Source: a virus. From it: a DNA stretch of 36,965 bases. The stretch covers positions 1 through 36,965 of the IMG/VR virus record IMGVR_UViG_3300020595_000088. One strand, given 5' to 3'. The position numbers and the translations under genes are program-made. The notes under the pieces are model-generated. The model did not search any database. It was given only the letters and a program-made list of their open reading frames with translations, and had not been told where the DNA came from. Numbering within the stretch: position 1 is the first letter of the stretch; the number at the start of each line of letters is the position of its first letter. Positions 21,504 through 29,717 of this stretch are shown in pieces.

Positions 21504-24002
21504 ATGTTCTACACTAAAATTGAAAAGTTCGGTAACTCCCTGCTTTATCGTGGATACGATGAGCACGGCAATCAGGTCAAAGACCGCATCAAATACAAGC
21601 CGCGGATTTGGATGGAAACCGACAAGCCAACCAAATATCACGCCCTTGATGGAACTCCTGTTGGTCAAATGTCCTTTCCTGACATGAAGCAGAAAGCTGA
21701 ATTCGTCAAGATGTATGGTGACTCAAACGGTGGCAGAATCTTCGGTGATATTAAGGACGTCGTGGCTTATACTTATGATGCTTTCCCTGGCACAGTTCAG
21801 TATCACTCAAAGGTTATTCGTGTTCTTAATTGGGATATTGAAACTGATATCTCTGATGGATACGGTGATCCTGAATTGGGCGACCGTGCAATTATCTCAA
21901 TTGCAGCAAAGCTGATGAGTGATAATGTCAAGCACGTTTGGGGTTTGAAAGAGTGGTACCAAGGTGATGAAAATATCGTCTACCACTTTTGCGAAACTGA
22001 GCAAGAGCTCCTTGAGCAATTTGTTGAATATTGGGAAGAGTTAGCGCCTGACGTTATCACGGGTTGGAATATTGAGTTCTACGATATTCCGTTTCTTATC
22101 AACCGCCTGAACAGAGTGTTCGGTGACGACAAACTAATCAAGCGCCTATCGCCTTGGAAGATTGTTCGTGATCAAAACGTAACGCAGTTCGGTCGTCAAC
22201 AGAAGACCTTTACTTTCCAAGGAATTACCATTCTTGATTATCTTGCACTCTTCAAAAAGTTCACGTTCACTGAACCTGAAAACTTCAAGCTTGCAACTGT
22301 TTCAAAGATGATCCTTGGAGATACTAAGATTGACTATTCTGAATACGGTGATCTCGGTGATCTGTATGAGCGCAACTCTGATCTCTTCTATGAGTATAAT
22401 GTCAAGGATATTACCCTGATCGACGACATGGAAGAAAAGCTGAATCTTCTTGAGGTCGTTTACATGCTTGCTTATATGGCAGGTGTTCAATACGAAACGA
22501 CTTTGGGTACGACCGCAATTTGGGATGCTTTCATCTTCCGTCAGTTGGCACAAAAGCGACAAGTCGTTCCACCAATGAAGAAATGCCGTCCTTCACCTTT
22601 CGCAGGTGGTTATGTTGCTGACCCTCTCCCAGGGATGCATGACTGGATTGTTTCTTTTGACTTGAACTCACTATATCCGAATTTGATTGTTCAGCACAAT
22701 ATGTCTCCAGAGACCATCGTGCATCAGTCTAAAGTTGAAGGTATCACTTCTGACAAAGTTCTTGAAGATCCATCGCTCCTACAAGTTCCAGATGAAAATC
22801 TTTGTTTGGCACTCAATGGTGCAGTGTTCCGTAAGGACAAGAAAGGCATCATTCCTGCTATGGTTGAAAAACTTTACAGTGAACGTGCTGAATGCAAGCA
22901 GTCCATGCTTGCAAAGTTAAGTGAAGCTGAGGCTACAAAAGATCCATCTGAAGCAGCTAACCTCAGAGGTCAAGCGTCGATTCTCAAAACCCGTCAGCAC
23001 TGTGTGAAGATTTTCCTCAACTCACTTTACGGCGCTATGGGTAATGCTTACTTCCGCTATTACGACATTGAGGTTGCTGAAGCTGTCACTCTGTCTGGTC
23101 AGTATGTCATTCAAACTGCGGCTAAGGCTGTAAACGTTTTAATGAATAAGGCATGCAAGACCGACGACAAGAACTACATTATTGCAGTCGACACTGACTC
23201 TAACTATGTTCTTATGGGTGATCTTGTTAAACAGAAGAACTTTAAGTCTCCTGTAGATGCACTTGACAAATTCTCCAAGATGGTCATTGAGCCTCAATTG
23301 AAACGCACGTTTGATGCTTACTTTGAATCGACGAACGGTATGGTTCCTCGTATGGAAATGGGTCGAGAGGTTATTGCTTCTCGTGGATTCTGGACAAAGA
23401 AGAAACGCTATGTCTTGAATGTTCTTGACGATGAAGGTGTCCGCTTATCAAAACCAAAACTCAAGATCATGGGTGTGGAAGCTATCAAGTCGTCAACTCC
23501 AGCAGTATGCCGTGAGTCGATGAAAGGCATCTTCAAGGTTATGATTGAGGAAGGTGAAGAAGCAGCACAAGCTCACGTTAAACAAGCACGAAAGGAATTT
23601 TATGAATACGCTGCAGAGACGGTCGCGTTCCCACGCGGTGTCAATGAAACGATGAAGTATGTCCCAGGTCCTGCAGGCGCAATCTACACGAAGCCAATTC
23701 CAATCAACTCTCGTGCTGCTGTCCTATTTAATCACTATATTAAGAAATTAGGTATTGACAACCGTCACCATCCAATTCAAAATGGTGATAAAATGAAATT
23801 CATCTATCTGAAACTACCAAATCCAATTCGTGAAAACGTTATCGGATTTACTGATCAGATTCCTGTTGAGTTTGGCCTTGAAGATTACATCGACTACGAT
23901 CTTCAATTTGAAAAGGTTTATCTTAAACCAATCCGCGAAATCTTCAATGTCCTTAAGTGGAACATTGAACCTGTAAACGATCTACAATCCTTCTTTCTAT
24001 AA
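21504..24002 (+). CDS. 43: Family B DNA polymerase gp43
   Basis: Replicative polymerase with 3'-5' proofreading. It has 832 residues (T4: 898). Exonuclease motifs are Exo I LNWDIETD (about residue 112), Exo II ITGWNIEFYDIPFLINRL (about 185-200) and Exo III YEYNVKDITLIDD (about 294). Polymerase motifs are A SFDLNSLYPN (about 385), B KIFLNSLYGAMGN (about 502), C AVDTDSNYVLM (about 562) and KKRYV (about 632). The C-terminus NDLQSFFL looks like a clamp-binding tail. It has its own repeated-family promoter, with the predicted transcript beginning at the start codon. Confidence 0.98.
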   Translation: MFYTKIEKFGNSLLYRGYDEHGNQVKDRIKYKPRIWMETDKPTKYHALDGTPVGQMSFPDMKQKAEFVKMYGDSNGGRIFGDIKDVVAYTYDAFPGTVQYHSKVIRVLNWDIETDISDGYGDPELGDRAIISIAAKLMSDNVKHVWGLKEWYQGDENIVYHFCETEQELLEQFVEYWEELAPDVITGWNIEFYDIPFLINRLNRVFGDDKLIKRLSPWKIVRDQNVTQFGRQQKTFTFQGITILDYLALFKKFTFTEPENFKLATVSKMILGDTKIDYSEYGDLGDLYERNSDLFYEYNVKDITLIDDMEEKLNLLEVVYMLAYMAGVQYETTLGTTAIWDAFIFRQLAQKRQVVPPMKKCRPSPFAGGYVADPLPGMHDWIVSFDLNSLYPNLIVQHNMSPETIVHQSKVEGITSDKVLEDPSLLQVPDENLCLALNGAVFRKDKKGIIPAMVEKLYSERAECKQSMLAKLSEAEATKDPSEAANLRGQASILKTRQHCVKIFLNSLYGAMGNAYFRYYDIEVAEAVTLSGQYVIQTAAKAVNVLMNKACKTDDKNYIIAVDTDSNYVLMGDLVKQKNFKSPVDALDKFSKMVIEPQLKRTFDAYFESTNGMVPRMEMGREVIASRGFWTKKKRYVLNVLDDEGVRLSKPKLKIMGVEAIKSSTPAVCRESMKGIFKVMIEEGEEAAQAHVKQARKEFYEYAAETVAFPRGVNETMKYVPGPAGAIYTKPIPINSRAAVLFNHYIKKLGIDNRHHPIQNGDKMKFIYLKLPNPIRENVIGFTDQIPVEFGLEDYIDYDLQFEKVYLKPIREIFNVLKWNIEPVNDLQSFFL

Positions 24003-24024
24003 TGAACAACCAATAAGAAACACT

Positions 24025-24459
24025 ATGAGTAAAAACTGGGTCCAAGACATACAGAACATGCACGCGCACTACAAAGTGCACGAAGCAATCAAAAAGAATG
24101 CAGACAAGCCTGAATGGTTAGCAAAGCTCCTTGAGTTCCGCGCTAATTTCCTTCAGGAGGAACTTGATGAACTGAAACAAGCAAACACCGCTGAAGATAT
24201 TACTGATGCACTTATCGACCTTTCGGTCGTTGCTATCGGAACACTTGATCTCTTCGGTGCTGACGCTTACAAGGCATGGGACGAAGTCCTTCGTGCAAAC
24301 ATGGAAAAGGAAGTTGGTGTTAAAGCTAATCGTCCTAATCCATTGGGTCTCCCTGACCTCAATAAACCTGAAGGCTGGCGTGGACCAGAATACCAAACTG
24401 AATGGAACGGTATGTTTGAACAACTTGAACTGCCTCTTAACCTTTACCCATTTGATTAA
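24025..24459 (+). CDS. MazG-like/PRA-PH all-alpha NTP pyrophosphohydrolase
   Basis: A 144-residue protein of the all-alpha NTP pyrophosphatase superfamily. The metal-binding pattern is visible as NFLQEELDELKQA (E-E-x-x-E) and EDITDALIDLSVVAIGTLDL (E-x-x-D-A-x-x-D), followed by the typical VLRANMEKE and a Pro-rich end of the phage phosphoribosyl-ATP-pyrophosphohydrolase-like family. Such enzymes hydrolyse (d)NTPs to monophosphates. Next to dCMP hydroxymethylase and dCMP deaminase genes, a dCTPase-like role (T4 gp56 function) is a plausible inference. Its stop overlaps a microORF start (TAATG). Confidence 0.85.
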   Translation: MSKNWVQDIQNMHAHYKVHEAIKKNADKPEWLAKLLEFRANFLQEELDELKQANTAEDITDALIDLSVVAIGTLDLFGADAYKAWDEVLRANMEKEVGVKANRPNPLGLPDLNKPEGWRGPEYQTEWNGMFEQLELPLNLYPFD

Positions 24460-24551
24460 TGTCTGAAGCAAAACCAACCGCACCAAACAAGCCAGTAACC
24501 GAATACACTAAAGCTGAACTTGCTGAGTTCACACTTATTCAAGCCAACTAA
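24459..24551 (+). CDS. 30-residue microprotein bridging two genes
   Basis: A 30-codon ORF (MSEAKPTAPNKPVTEYTKAE then LAEFTLIQAN) whose ATG overlaps the upstream stop (TAATG) and whose stop overlaps the next ATG in the same way. The seamless chaining on both sides argues that it is translated. It has a Pro/Lys-rich disordered N-terminus and a short amphipathic helix. No homologue is recognised. Confidence 0.6.
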   Translation: MSEAKPTAPNKPVTEYTKAELAEFTLIQAN

Positions 24552-25531
24552 TGAAAGTCAAAGCCACAATTTTTAATTCTATCAAAGACAACACGACAGG
24601 AAATCAAATGTCGTTTGACAACTACGACGAGTTTGAAGAGTGGCTTTACTTTCTAGCCAAGAAGCCTGGATACAAACCAAAAGCAGGGGAAGCAATTACC
24701 TCACGCTGCTCAAAACTAATCAGCCCTGCACAATATCTGCTCGGTGAGAAACGACGTAATGTAAACGTGACTCACTGGGCAGGTTGGTGTGCTTTGGACG
24801 TTGATGCTTATGATGGAACTCCTGACCAAGCAATCCGTCCGATGGCAAAATACCGATTCACGTGTTATAGCACAGCGTCCTCAACGCGCGAGCACCCAAA
24901 GTTCAGAGTTGTGTTTCCACTTACTCACGATGTTCCTGCTGAAAAGATTAAGCACTTTTGGTATGCATTGAACACTGAAATGGGATCGGTTGGTGACAAA
25001 CAGACCAAGGATTTATCTCGTCTTTACTATATCCCAGGGAAATTTCCAGACGCGTGTAATTTCATTTTTAGCAACAACCGTCCTGAGGTTACTGAAAATA
25101 ACAAAACCGCAACGGTCATTCTTAATCCCTTTGATTTGATGCAGAAGCATCCTTATGCTGAAAAGCAGAACAGTGATTTGTTGTCTCACCTCCCACCAGA
25201 GATGAGAGCCGAACTGTTGGAACTTCGCAAAAACCAACTCTCCAATACAGATATCAAATGGTCCTCATATAGAGATTGTCCATTCGTATCTCAGCAAGCG
25301 TTATTGAACTATCAGTCAATTGTCGGGGACGGATGGTACCATGGGTTCTACAAGCTCCTCGTTTCAATTTCATGTTCAGCCACAAAACGCAAATATCCGA
25401 TCTCTGTCAACGAAGTGGTTGCTCTTGCAAAAGAGATCGACATGGATAACGGAAATTGGTATAAGGACCGACCATTTGATCTTGAAGCAAATCGAGCAAT
25501 TGAATTTGCCATCGCAAATACTGAATTTTAA
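24551..25531 (+). CDS. AEP (prim-pol)-like replication protein
   Basis: A 326-residue protein resembling archaeo-eukaryotic primase/primase-polymerase domains of phage and plasmid replication proteins. Motif I is WCALDVDAYDG with the metal-binding D-x-D (about 82-84), motif II is YSTASSTREHPKFRVVFPLT (about 105-125), a variant of the usual 'S-x-H..P.fR.v.PL' block, and motif III is TKDLSRLYYIPGKFPDA (about 152-168). The C-terminal 100 residues (WYHGFYKLLVSISCSATKRK then EVVALAKEID) resemble a PriCT-like helical domain. No helicase domain is fused. Adjacent to gp43, it may supply an alternative priming or translesion activity; such a gene is not part of the classical T4 core. Confidence 0.78.
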   Translation: MKVKATIFNSIKDNTTGNQMSFDNYDEFEEWLYFLAKKPGYKPKAGEAITSRCSKLISPAQYLLGEKRRNVNVTHWAGWCALDVDAYDGTPDQAIRPMAKYRFTCYSTASSTREHPKFRVVFPLTHDVPAEKIKHFWYALNTEMGSVGDKQTKDLSRLYYIPGKFPDACNFIFSNNRPEVTENNKTATVILNPFDLMQKHPYAEKQNSDLLSHLPPEMRAELLELRKNQLSNTDIKWSSYRDCPFVSQQALLNYQSIVGDGWYHGFYKLLVSISCSATKRKYPISVNEVVALAKEIDMDNGNWYKDRPFDLEANRAIEFAIANTEF

Positions 25532-25533
25532 TG

Positions 25534-25562
25534 TTGACAAGAGCAAACTTTTAATCAATAAT
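25534..25562 (+). promoter_or_regulatory. Sigma70-like promoter TTGACA-17-AATAAT
   Basis: Consensus -35 TTGACA (25534-25539), 17-bp spacer and -10 AATAAT (25557-25562). Predicted +1 is 25569, six bases before the ATG of the basic-protein gene. It starts three bases after the stop of the AEP-like gene. Confidence 0.75.
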
Positions 25563-25574
25563 AGCAACTACAAT

Positions 25575-25847
25575 ATGACAACAACTAAACCACTAAGAAC
25601 GAGCCAAAAAGGCTCCGGAGTGCGTATCGTGTCTCACCGACAAGATACCTCAATCACCGCTCAACTCGAGCGTAACACAGGACGTGCTGCTAAGAAGGCA
25701 AACCGTCAAGCAGCAGCAAAGGCACGACGCCTTGAACGCGCAAAACGATCACCTCAGCAACAGCTCGAGATGATCGCAACATATCCAGGAGAGTGCAAAA
25801 AGGAAACTGCACGTCTCAAATCTCAAATCCGCAAGCAGGCTGCATAA
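25575..25847 (+). CDS. Small highly basic protein
   Basis: A 90-residue protein, not recognised. It is rich in Lys/Arg/Ala/Gln, with a long basic helix (RAAKKANRQAAAKARRLERA) and a second one (CKKETARLKSQIRKQAA). Nucleic-acid binding is likely (inference). The start at 25575 is chosen because a promoter lies directly upstream; an in-frame ATG at 25320 would sit inside the AEP-like gene and before the promoter. Its stop overlaps the next start (TAATG). Confidence 0.75.
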   Translation: MTTTKPLRTSQKGSGVRIVSHRQDTSITAQLERNTGRAAKKANRQAAAKARRLERAKRSPQQQLEMIATYPGECKKETARLKSQIRKQAA

Positions 25848-26266
25848 TGTCAAATCCAAAAGATATCCTCATCACCTTTAACCCAGGTGACCAAGTTCGT
25901 GCATCAGTTGACGTCCTCGTCGATTGTGCTAAACTCCAAATTAAGAAAGGGCGTGATTATCAGAATGCTGCATCTACGATTCGTCAGGCTGATTATTACC
26001 CGTCTGGAGTAAAGACGATCTATGAGATCATGCATGCCAAGATGCTGCGAATCCGCTCATTGATTGACGTCTATGAACAGAATCCAACACAGTCTCCGAA
26101 CTTTGAGTCGATTGAAGATTCCTTCAAAGATCTGATCAACTACACTTCGTTTGCTGCTTCTTATGCAAAGGGTGAAATTGATGGTCAACGTGAAGGCTTC
26201 GATATGCTTAACCGCGAGATCAAGCATCCTGTCCCGCCAATCCCAGAACCAATCGAAGTAAAATGA
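25847..26266 (+). CDS. Nmad1/DUF1599-like nucleotide-modification-associated protein
   Basis: A 139-residue helical protein. The pattern KGRDYQNAASTIRQADYYPS, then YEIMHAKMLRIRSLIDVY, and ESIEDSFKDLINYTSFAASY matches the DUF1599 / 'nucleotide modification associated domain 1' layout (K.rDY.., ..K..R...L, .ES..DS..DL.NY...A) common in phages, thought to act on modified nucleotides. This is a motif-level call. Its start overlaps the previous stop (TAATG); the upstream ATG at 25793 is internal to the preceding gene. It sits in the nucleotide/DNA-modification block, four bases overlapping the SLOG gene. Confidence 0.7.
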   Translation: MSNPKDILITFNPGDQVRASVDVLVDCAKLQIKKGRDYQNAASTIRQADYYPSGVKTIYEIMHAKMLRIRSLIDVYEQNPTQSPNFESIEDSFKDLINYTSFAASYAKGEIDGQREGFDMLNREIKHPVPPIPEPIEVK

Positions 26267-26658
26267 AGCTAGGCTTTACAGGTTCCAGAGATGGAATGAC
26301 AATGGGTCAAGTTGAAAGGTTCGCTGCTGAACTGAAGATGCTTCCTTCGTTGGAAGAGTTTCATCACGGCGACTGTATCGGCGCTGATGAGCAGGCAGCT
26401 GCAATGGTTCTGCGTTATCATCCATCTTGTAAGATTGTGGTTCATCCGCCAGAAAACTCCTCTAACCGTGCTTATGCTTATGGCGATGAATTTCGTGAAG
26501 AGAAATCGTATTTGGCTCGAAACAGAGACATCGTTGATGAATCGAGTAACATGATTGCAACTCCTCCAACGCGAGAAGAACTTGTTCGCAGCGGCACATG
26601 GTCAACTATCCGTTACGCTCGCCGTACTGGTAAGCATCCGCAGATCTTGATTCCGTGA
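26263..26658 (+). CDS. SLOG-domain (YspA/DprA-like Rossmann) protein
   Basis: A 131-residue protein with SLOG-superfamily landmarks: N-terminal KLGFTGSRDGMT, the nucleotide-loop motif HHGDCIGADEQA, then ARNRDIVDESSNMIATPPT and the terminal signature RSGTWSTIRYAR. SLOG proteins bind nucleotides or nucleic acids; some sense ADP-ribose or cyclic nucleotide signals in immunity systems, others are related to DNA uptake protein DprA. The exact ligand here is unknown. It overlaps both neighbours by four bases (ATGA and GTGA). Confidence 0.82.
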   Translation: MKLGFTGSRDGMTMGQVERFAAELKMLPSLEEFHHGDCIGADEQAAAMVLRYHPSCKIVVHPPENSSNRAYAYGDEFREEKSYLARNRDIVDESSNMIATPPTREELVRSGTWSTIRYARRTGKHPQILIP

Positions 26659-27167
26659 GCCACTTCAAAGACATAACTGAGCTAGGTGAGATCGGTGAGG
26701 AACTCGTTTATACTTATATGGTTTCTAGAGGCAACACCGTTGCGTATTCTGAAAATCCATTCGATTCAACCAAAGACTTGATCGTCAACGGTGAGTTTGT
26801 TGAAGTAAAGACACAGTGCCGCAACCGACCACCGCTCAATTGTTTCTCAACCCAGAAGAAACCAACCAACCTACAGAAATGTATGGAAGTAAAGTTTCTT
26901 CTGTTTGTGGAGTTTGACGACTCCGACACTTTAAGAATTTGGACACCTATCGACCGCAATCATTTTACTGACTATCAAGCAAACACAAAAGATGGTCCAA
27001 AGCAAATGCGCGGTTGGTATATTGAACCAAATGAAATCGGCCCAGGATGCAAGTGCGTCGCTGAGTTTAATCTGCCTCAAATGGCAAAGCGCATGAAAGC
27101 GCTATCTCCTTCACAATTCTATGGAAAACATAAAAAAAGTACAACATATTCGACAAGACCTCATTGA
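26655..27167 (+). CDS. PD-(D/E)XK-type nuclease-like protein
   Basis: A 170-residue protein starting at GTG (26655), overlapping the preceding TGA stop. The nuclease core is visible as TELGEIGEELVYTYMVSRGN (conserved Glu in helix 1), then STKDLIVNGEFVEVKTQCRN, a clear D-(X)n-E-V-K motif. The rest includes LLFVEFDDSDTLRIWTPIDR and a basic C-terminus. A Holliday-junction-resolvase or Vsr-like activity is possible but not specific. The next gene (gp42) starts 47 bases inside its 3' end. Confidence 0.75.
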   Translation: MSHFKDITELGEIGEELVYTYMVSRGNTVAYSENPFDSTKDLIVNGEFVEVKTQCRNRPPLNCFSTQKKPTNLQKCMEVKFLLFVEFDDSDTLRIWTPIDRNHFTDYQANTKDGPKQMRGWYIEPNEIGPGCKCVAEFNLPQMAKRMKALSPSQFYGKHKKSTTYSTRPH

Positions 27168-27801
27168 GCTATTTGAGCAAGGTAAGTTCGTAACCGACAA
27201 GACAGGCGTTAAGACAGTAGAACTGATTGGCGCTTCATTTATCGCTGACGAGCCTGGCATAATCCGCGAACCCAACCCGGATTATGTTTCACGCGAGATC
27301 GAGTGGTATAACAGCATGTCTCTCTATGTTGCGGACATCCCAGGTAAGACTCCACCAATTTGGAATGCAGTTGCGTCAGAGCATGGCCGTATCAACTCGA
27401 ACTATGGATATCTGCTCTACAGTCCTGACAACGGTTCACAAATGTCCGAGGTCTGTGCAGAACTTTCTCGCAACGAATTCTCACGACGCGCGGTTGCAAT
27501 TTACCAGCGACCAACAATGCACAACGATTACGCTATCGACGGCATGAGCGACTTCATTTGCACGAACGCTGTTCAGTATGTTATCCGCGATGGCAAAGTC
27601 GACTGCATTGTTCAGATGCGAAGCAACGACGCTGTCTTTGGTTACTGTAATGACAGAGCATGGCAAGAATACGCGCTTAAGCATGTAGTTGAAACTCTTC
27701 ATACTGTCTACTCCAAGAAGTATGAGGTGGGCGACATTCATTGGCAATGCGGCTCACTTCACGTATACGAACGCCACTTCGACCTTCTTACAAATGGGTA
27801 G
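27121..27801 (+). CDS. 42: dCMP hydroxymethylase gp42
   Basis: Thymidylate-synthase-family enzyme converting dCMP to 5-hydroxymethyl-dCMP with methylene-tetrahydrofolate. Similarity to T4 gp42 is very high: VTDKTGVKTVELIGASFIAD, REIEWYNSMSLYVADIPG, INSNYGYLL, SRRAVAIYQRPTMHNDYAID, then GMSDFICTNAVQYVIRD with the catalytic Cys, and RSNDAVFGYCNDRAWQ, in which the Asp that replaces the TS asparagine (dCMP rather than dUMP specificity) is kept. It has 226 residues against 246 in T4; it ends at SLHVYERHFDLLTNG, lacking the last ~20 residues. It predicts hydroxymethylcytosine in the phage genome. Confidence 0.95.
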   Translation: MENIKKVQHIRQDLIELFEQGKFVTDKTGVKTVELIGASFIADEPGIIREPNPDYVSREIEWYNSMSLYVADIPGKTPPIWNAVASEHGRINSNYGYLLYSPDNGSQMSEVCAELSRNEFSRRAVAIYQRPTMHNDYAIDGMSDFICTNAVQYVIRDGKVDCIVQMRSNDAVFGYCNDRAWQEYALKHVVETLHTVYSKKYEVGDIHWQCGSLHVYERHFDLLTNG

Positions 27802-28069
27802 ACCAAAGAAAAAAGATATTCCAAAACCTCAGACGGTCGACGTAGTTTTTCACTGCGTTGGCCACTCTGAGGTATACAATGATACTTACTATCAAGCAAC
27901 GTTCAGTGAGAAGTTTCTACCGTCCAATTATTTTCGCGCGTTCGATTCAGACATGACACCACTTCCAATAATCAAATCGTCGTGGATGTTGAAAGTTAAA
28001 AAGAAGCTTGACTCAAAAGGTTTCACAACTCAAGTAGTAGCAAAAGCACTAACCGATAATAAGAAATGA
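27794..28069 (+). CDS. Small basic protein between gp42 and dCMP deaminase
   Basis: A 91-residue protein, not recognised. It begins GRPKKKDIPKPQ, an AT-hook-like GRP motif in a lysine-rich context, followed by a beta-rich segment (VDVVFHCVGHSEVYNDTYYQ) and a basic C-terminal helix. The start at 27794 overlaps the gp42 stop by eight bases; the in-frame ATG at 27689 is inside gp42 and is not favoured. Its stop overlaps the deaminase start (ATGA). Confidence 0.65.
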   Translation: MGRPKKKDIPKPQTVDVVFHCVGHSEVYNDTYYQATFSEKFLPSNYFRAFDSDMTPLPIIKSSWMLKVKKKLDSKGFTTQVVAKALTDNKK

Positions 28070-28503
28070 ATTTGAAATGGCAAAGACGTTTTATGGAGAT
28101 TGCAGTTTGCACATCTCAATGGTCGAAAGATCCTTCCACAAAGGTTGGTGCAGTTATTGTATCTCCTGATAAGCAAATTCTTTCAACCGGCTACAACGGT
28201 TTCCCTGCTAACATTGAAGACAAACCAGAATGGTATGACGATCGAGAAATGAAGTACTCGTTGATCATCCATGCTGAAATGAACGCAATTCTTAACGCCG
28301 CTAAGAACGGTATTAATATCAAAGACGCGTGGCTTTTTGTCACATCACTTCCTGTCTGCGCCAATTGCGCCAAGCATGTCTGTCAAGCAGGCATCGGTGC
28401 AGTGGTTCGACAGGACAACATAATCGACCCACGTTGGGCAGATTCAAGTAAAGCGGCCGACACAATTTTCGGCCTAGCAAAGATTCCCATATATAAAATA
28501 TGA
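28066..28503 (+). CDS. cd: dCMP deaminase
   Basis: Zinc enzyme converting dCMP to dUMP, feeding thymidylate synthesis. It has 145 residues (T4 Cd: 193). Motifs are KDPSTKVGAVIVSPD, STGYNGFPAN, the zinc/catalytic HAEMNAILNAA (His and Glu near residue 67) and LPVCANCAKHVCQAGI with the P-x-C-x-x-C zinc ligands. It directly follows the gp42 group, competing with gp42 for dCMP. Both ends overlap neighbours as ATGA. Confidence 0.95.
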   Translation: MNLKWQRRFMEIAVCTSQWSKDPSTKVGAVIVSPDKQILSTGYNGFPANIEDKPEWYDDREMKYSLIIHAEMNAILNAAKNGINIKDAWLFVTSLPVCANCAKHVCQAGIGAVVRQDNIIDPRWADSSKAADTIFGLAKIPIYKI

Positions 28504-29717
28504 AAAACAAATATACGCATGCAGCAATCATTCCTCTCATTGGCGGTGAAGCAATCGCTCAGATGAACGTCTTCGGGTCAAAGCTCGACTACATTCTATC
28601 TTACTCAGCCTTTGAGAAAAACGACGGACAGTTCCGCAACTATTTAGAGACTCACGACATTGATGTTCCTTACCACGTTATTGATGCTGAAGGCTACGAA
28701 ATGCCTCATGGCGTTGACGTCGTTTCATCTGTATGTCCATGTGCTGGTCTGTCTCGCTTGAATCCTCATGCTTCCGCTGACGCTGCTGCTAACGATTGGA
28801 TGTATAACTCAACACAATACGTTCTTGAAAATATCAAGCCGCGTGTTCTCTGGGGCGAGAATGCACCAGGCCTTGTTGAGAAGATGGGCAAGCCTGTTCT
28901 TGCAAAGCTTAAAGCAATCGGCGAGCAGTATGGTTATACTCTCACGACCTACCGCACGCGAACACTCCTTCACGGTTACCCTCAGGTCCGCAATCGTTCC
29001 TTCTATATGTTTTGTAAGGACGACAAGTGCCCAATGCTTCCGTTCTTCCAACGCGAGTTGAGCATTACTATTCCTGATCTCATTGCCGAGGTTGATGACC
29101 AAGACCCTGTTTGTGCTACTCGTTCAAAGAAGCCTTCCGATGAATTCTTCTACAGTGCTATCTTGCACATGAAGGGAATGACTCACGCTGAGTATATCGC
29201 CCACATTAATTCTGACAAGAAGAATGTCATGTCCAAAGAGTCTCGTACTGCATTCTTGAAGGAATACAGTTACGCTGATGCTTACGCTCACGTTGAACGC
29301 AATCCTGAGAAGTATGGTGCTTATACCGCAAAGCTTGATCGTATGGTTGCTAAGGAAGCTGACGGTAAGGGCGTGATGTATTCAGGTGTCTTCTTTCCTA
29401 TCGACCACATCGGCGCGTTCATCTCTCGCTACACTTATGGTCTTGCTCATCCAACTGAAGATCGCTTCATCTCCGTTAAGGAATCAATGGCTATCATGGG
29501 AATGCCTGACGACTTTGAGTTGCTTGGTGGTGCAAAGAATATCAACATGATCTGTCAGAATGTTCCTGTTGGTACTGCAAGTGATATTGCCCAAGCAGTT
29601 CTTGATTATCTTGATGGTAAACTTGAAATGTCCGAAACTGACTATCTGCACTGTCACAATGTCAAGAAGCAGTATATGTTTGACAAGCCGGATATTGCAT
29701 TGGTTGAACTTTTTTAG
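28500..29717 (+). CDS. C5-cytosine DNA methyltransferase homologue
   Basis: A 405-residue protein with C5-MTase motifs in order: motif I-like IIPLIGGEAIAQMNVFGSKL, motif IV VVSSVCPCAGLSRLNP with the catalytic Pro-Cys, motif VI LWGENAPGL (ENV variant), motif VIII YPQVRNRSF (Q-x-R-x-R), and near the C-terminus motif IX/X-like MGMPDDFELL and NVPVGTASDIAQAVLDYL. The product would normally be 5-methylcytosine using SAM. Its clustering with dCMP hydroxymethylase is odd because hydroxymethylated cytosines are already substituted at C5, so a different or pre-replicative substrate is possible. It is followed by a TTGACA promoter. Confidence 0.85.
   Translation: MKNKYTHAAIIPLIGGEAIAQMNVFGSKLDYILSYSAFEKNDGQFRNYLETHDIDVPYHVIDAEGYEMPHGVDVVSSVCPCAGLSRLNPHASADAAANDWMYNSTQYVLENIKPRVLWGENAPGLVEKMGKPVLAKLKAIGEQYGYTLTTYRTRTLLHGYPQVRNRSFYMFCKDDKCPMLPFFQRELSITIPDLIAEVDDQDPVCATRSKKPSDEFFYSAILHMKGMTHAEYIAHINSDKKNVMSKESRTAFLKEYSYADAYAHVERNPEKYGAYTAKLDRMVAKEADGKGVMYSGVFFPIDHIGAFISRYTYGLAHPTEDRFISVKESMAIMGMPDDFELLGGAKNINMICQNVPVGTASDIAQAVLDYLDGKLEMSETDYLHCHNVKKQYMFDKPDIALVELF

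Noticed and set aside
25320-25574. Longer version of the basic protein starting at 25320
   Set aside because: The extra 85 codons lie inside the AEP-like gene in another frame and upstream of a good TTGACA promoter; ATG 25575 fits the promoter.
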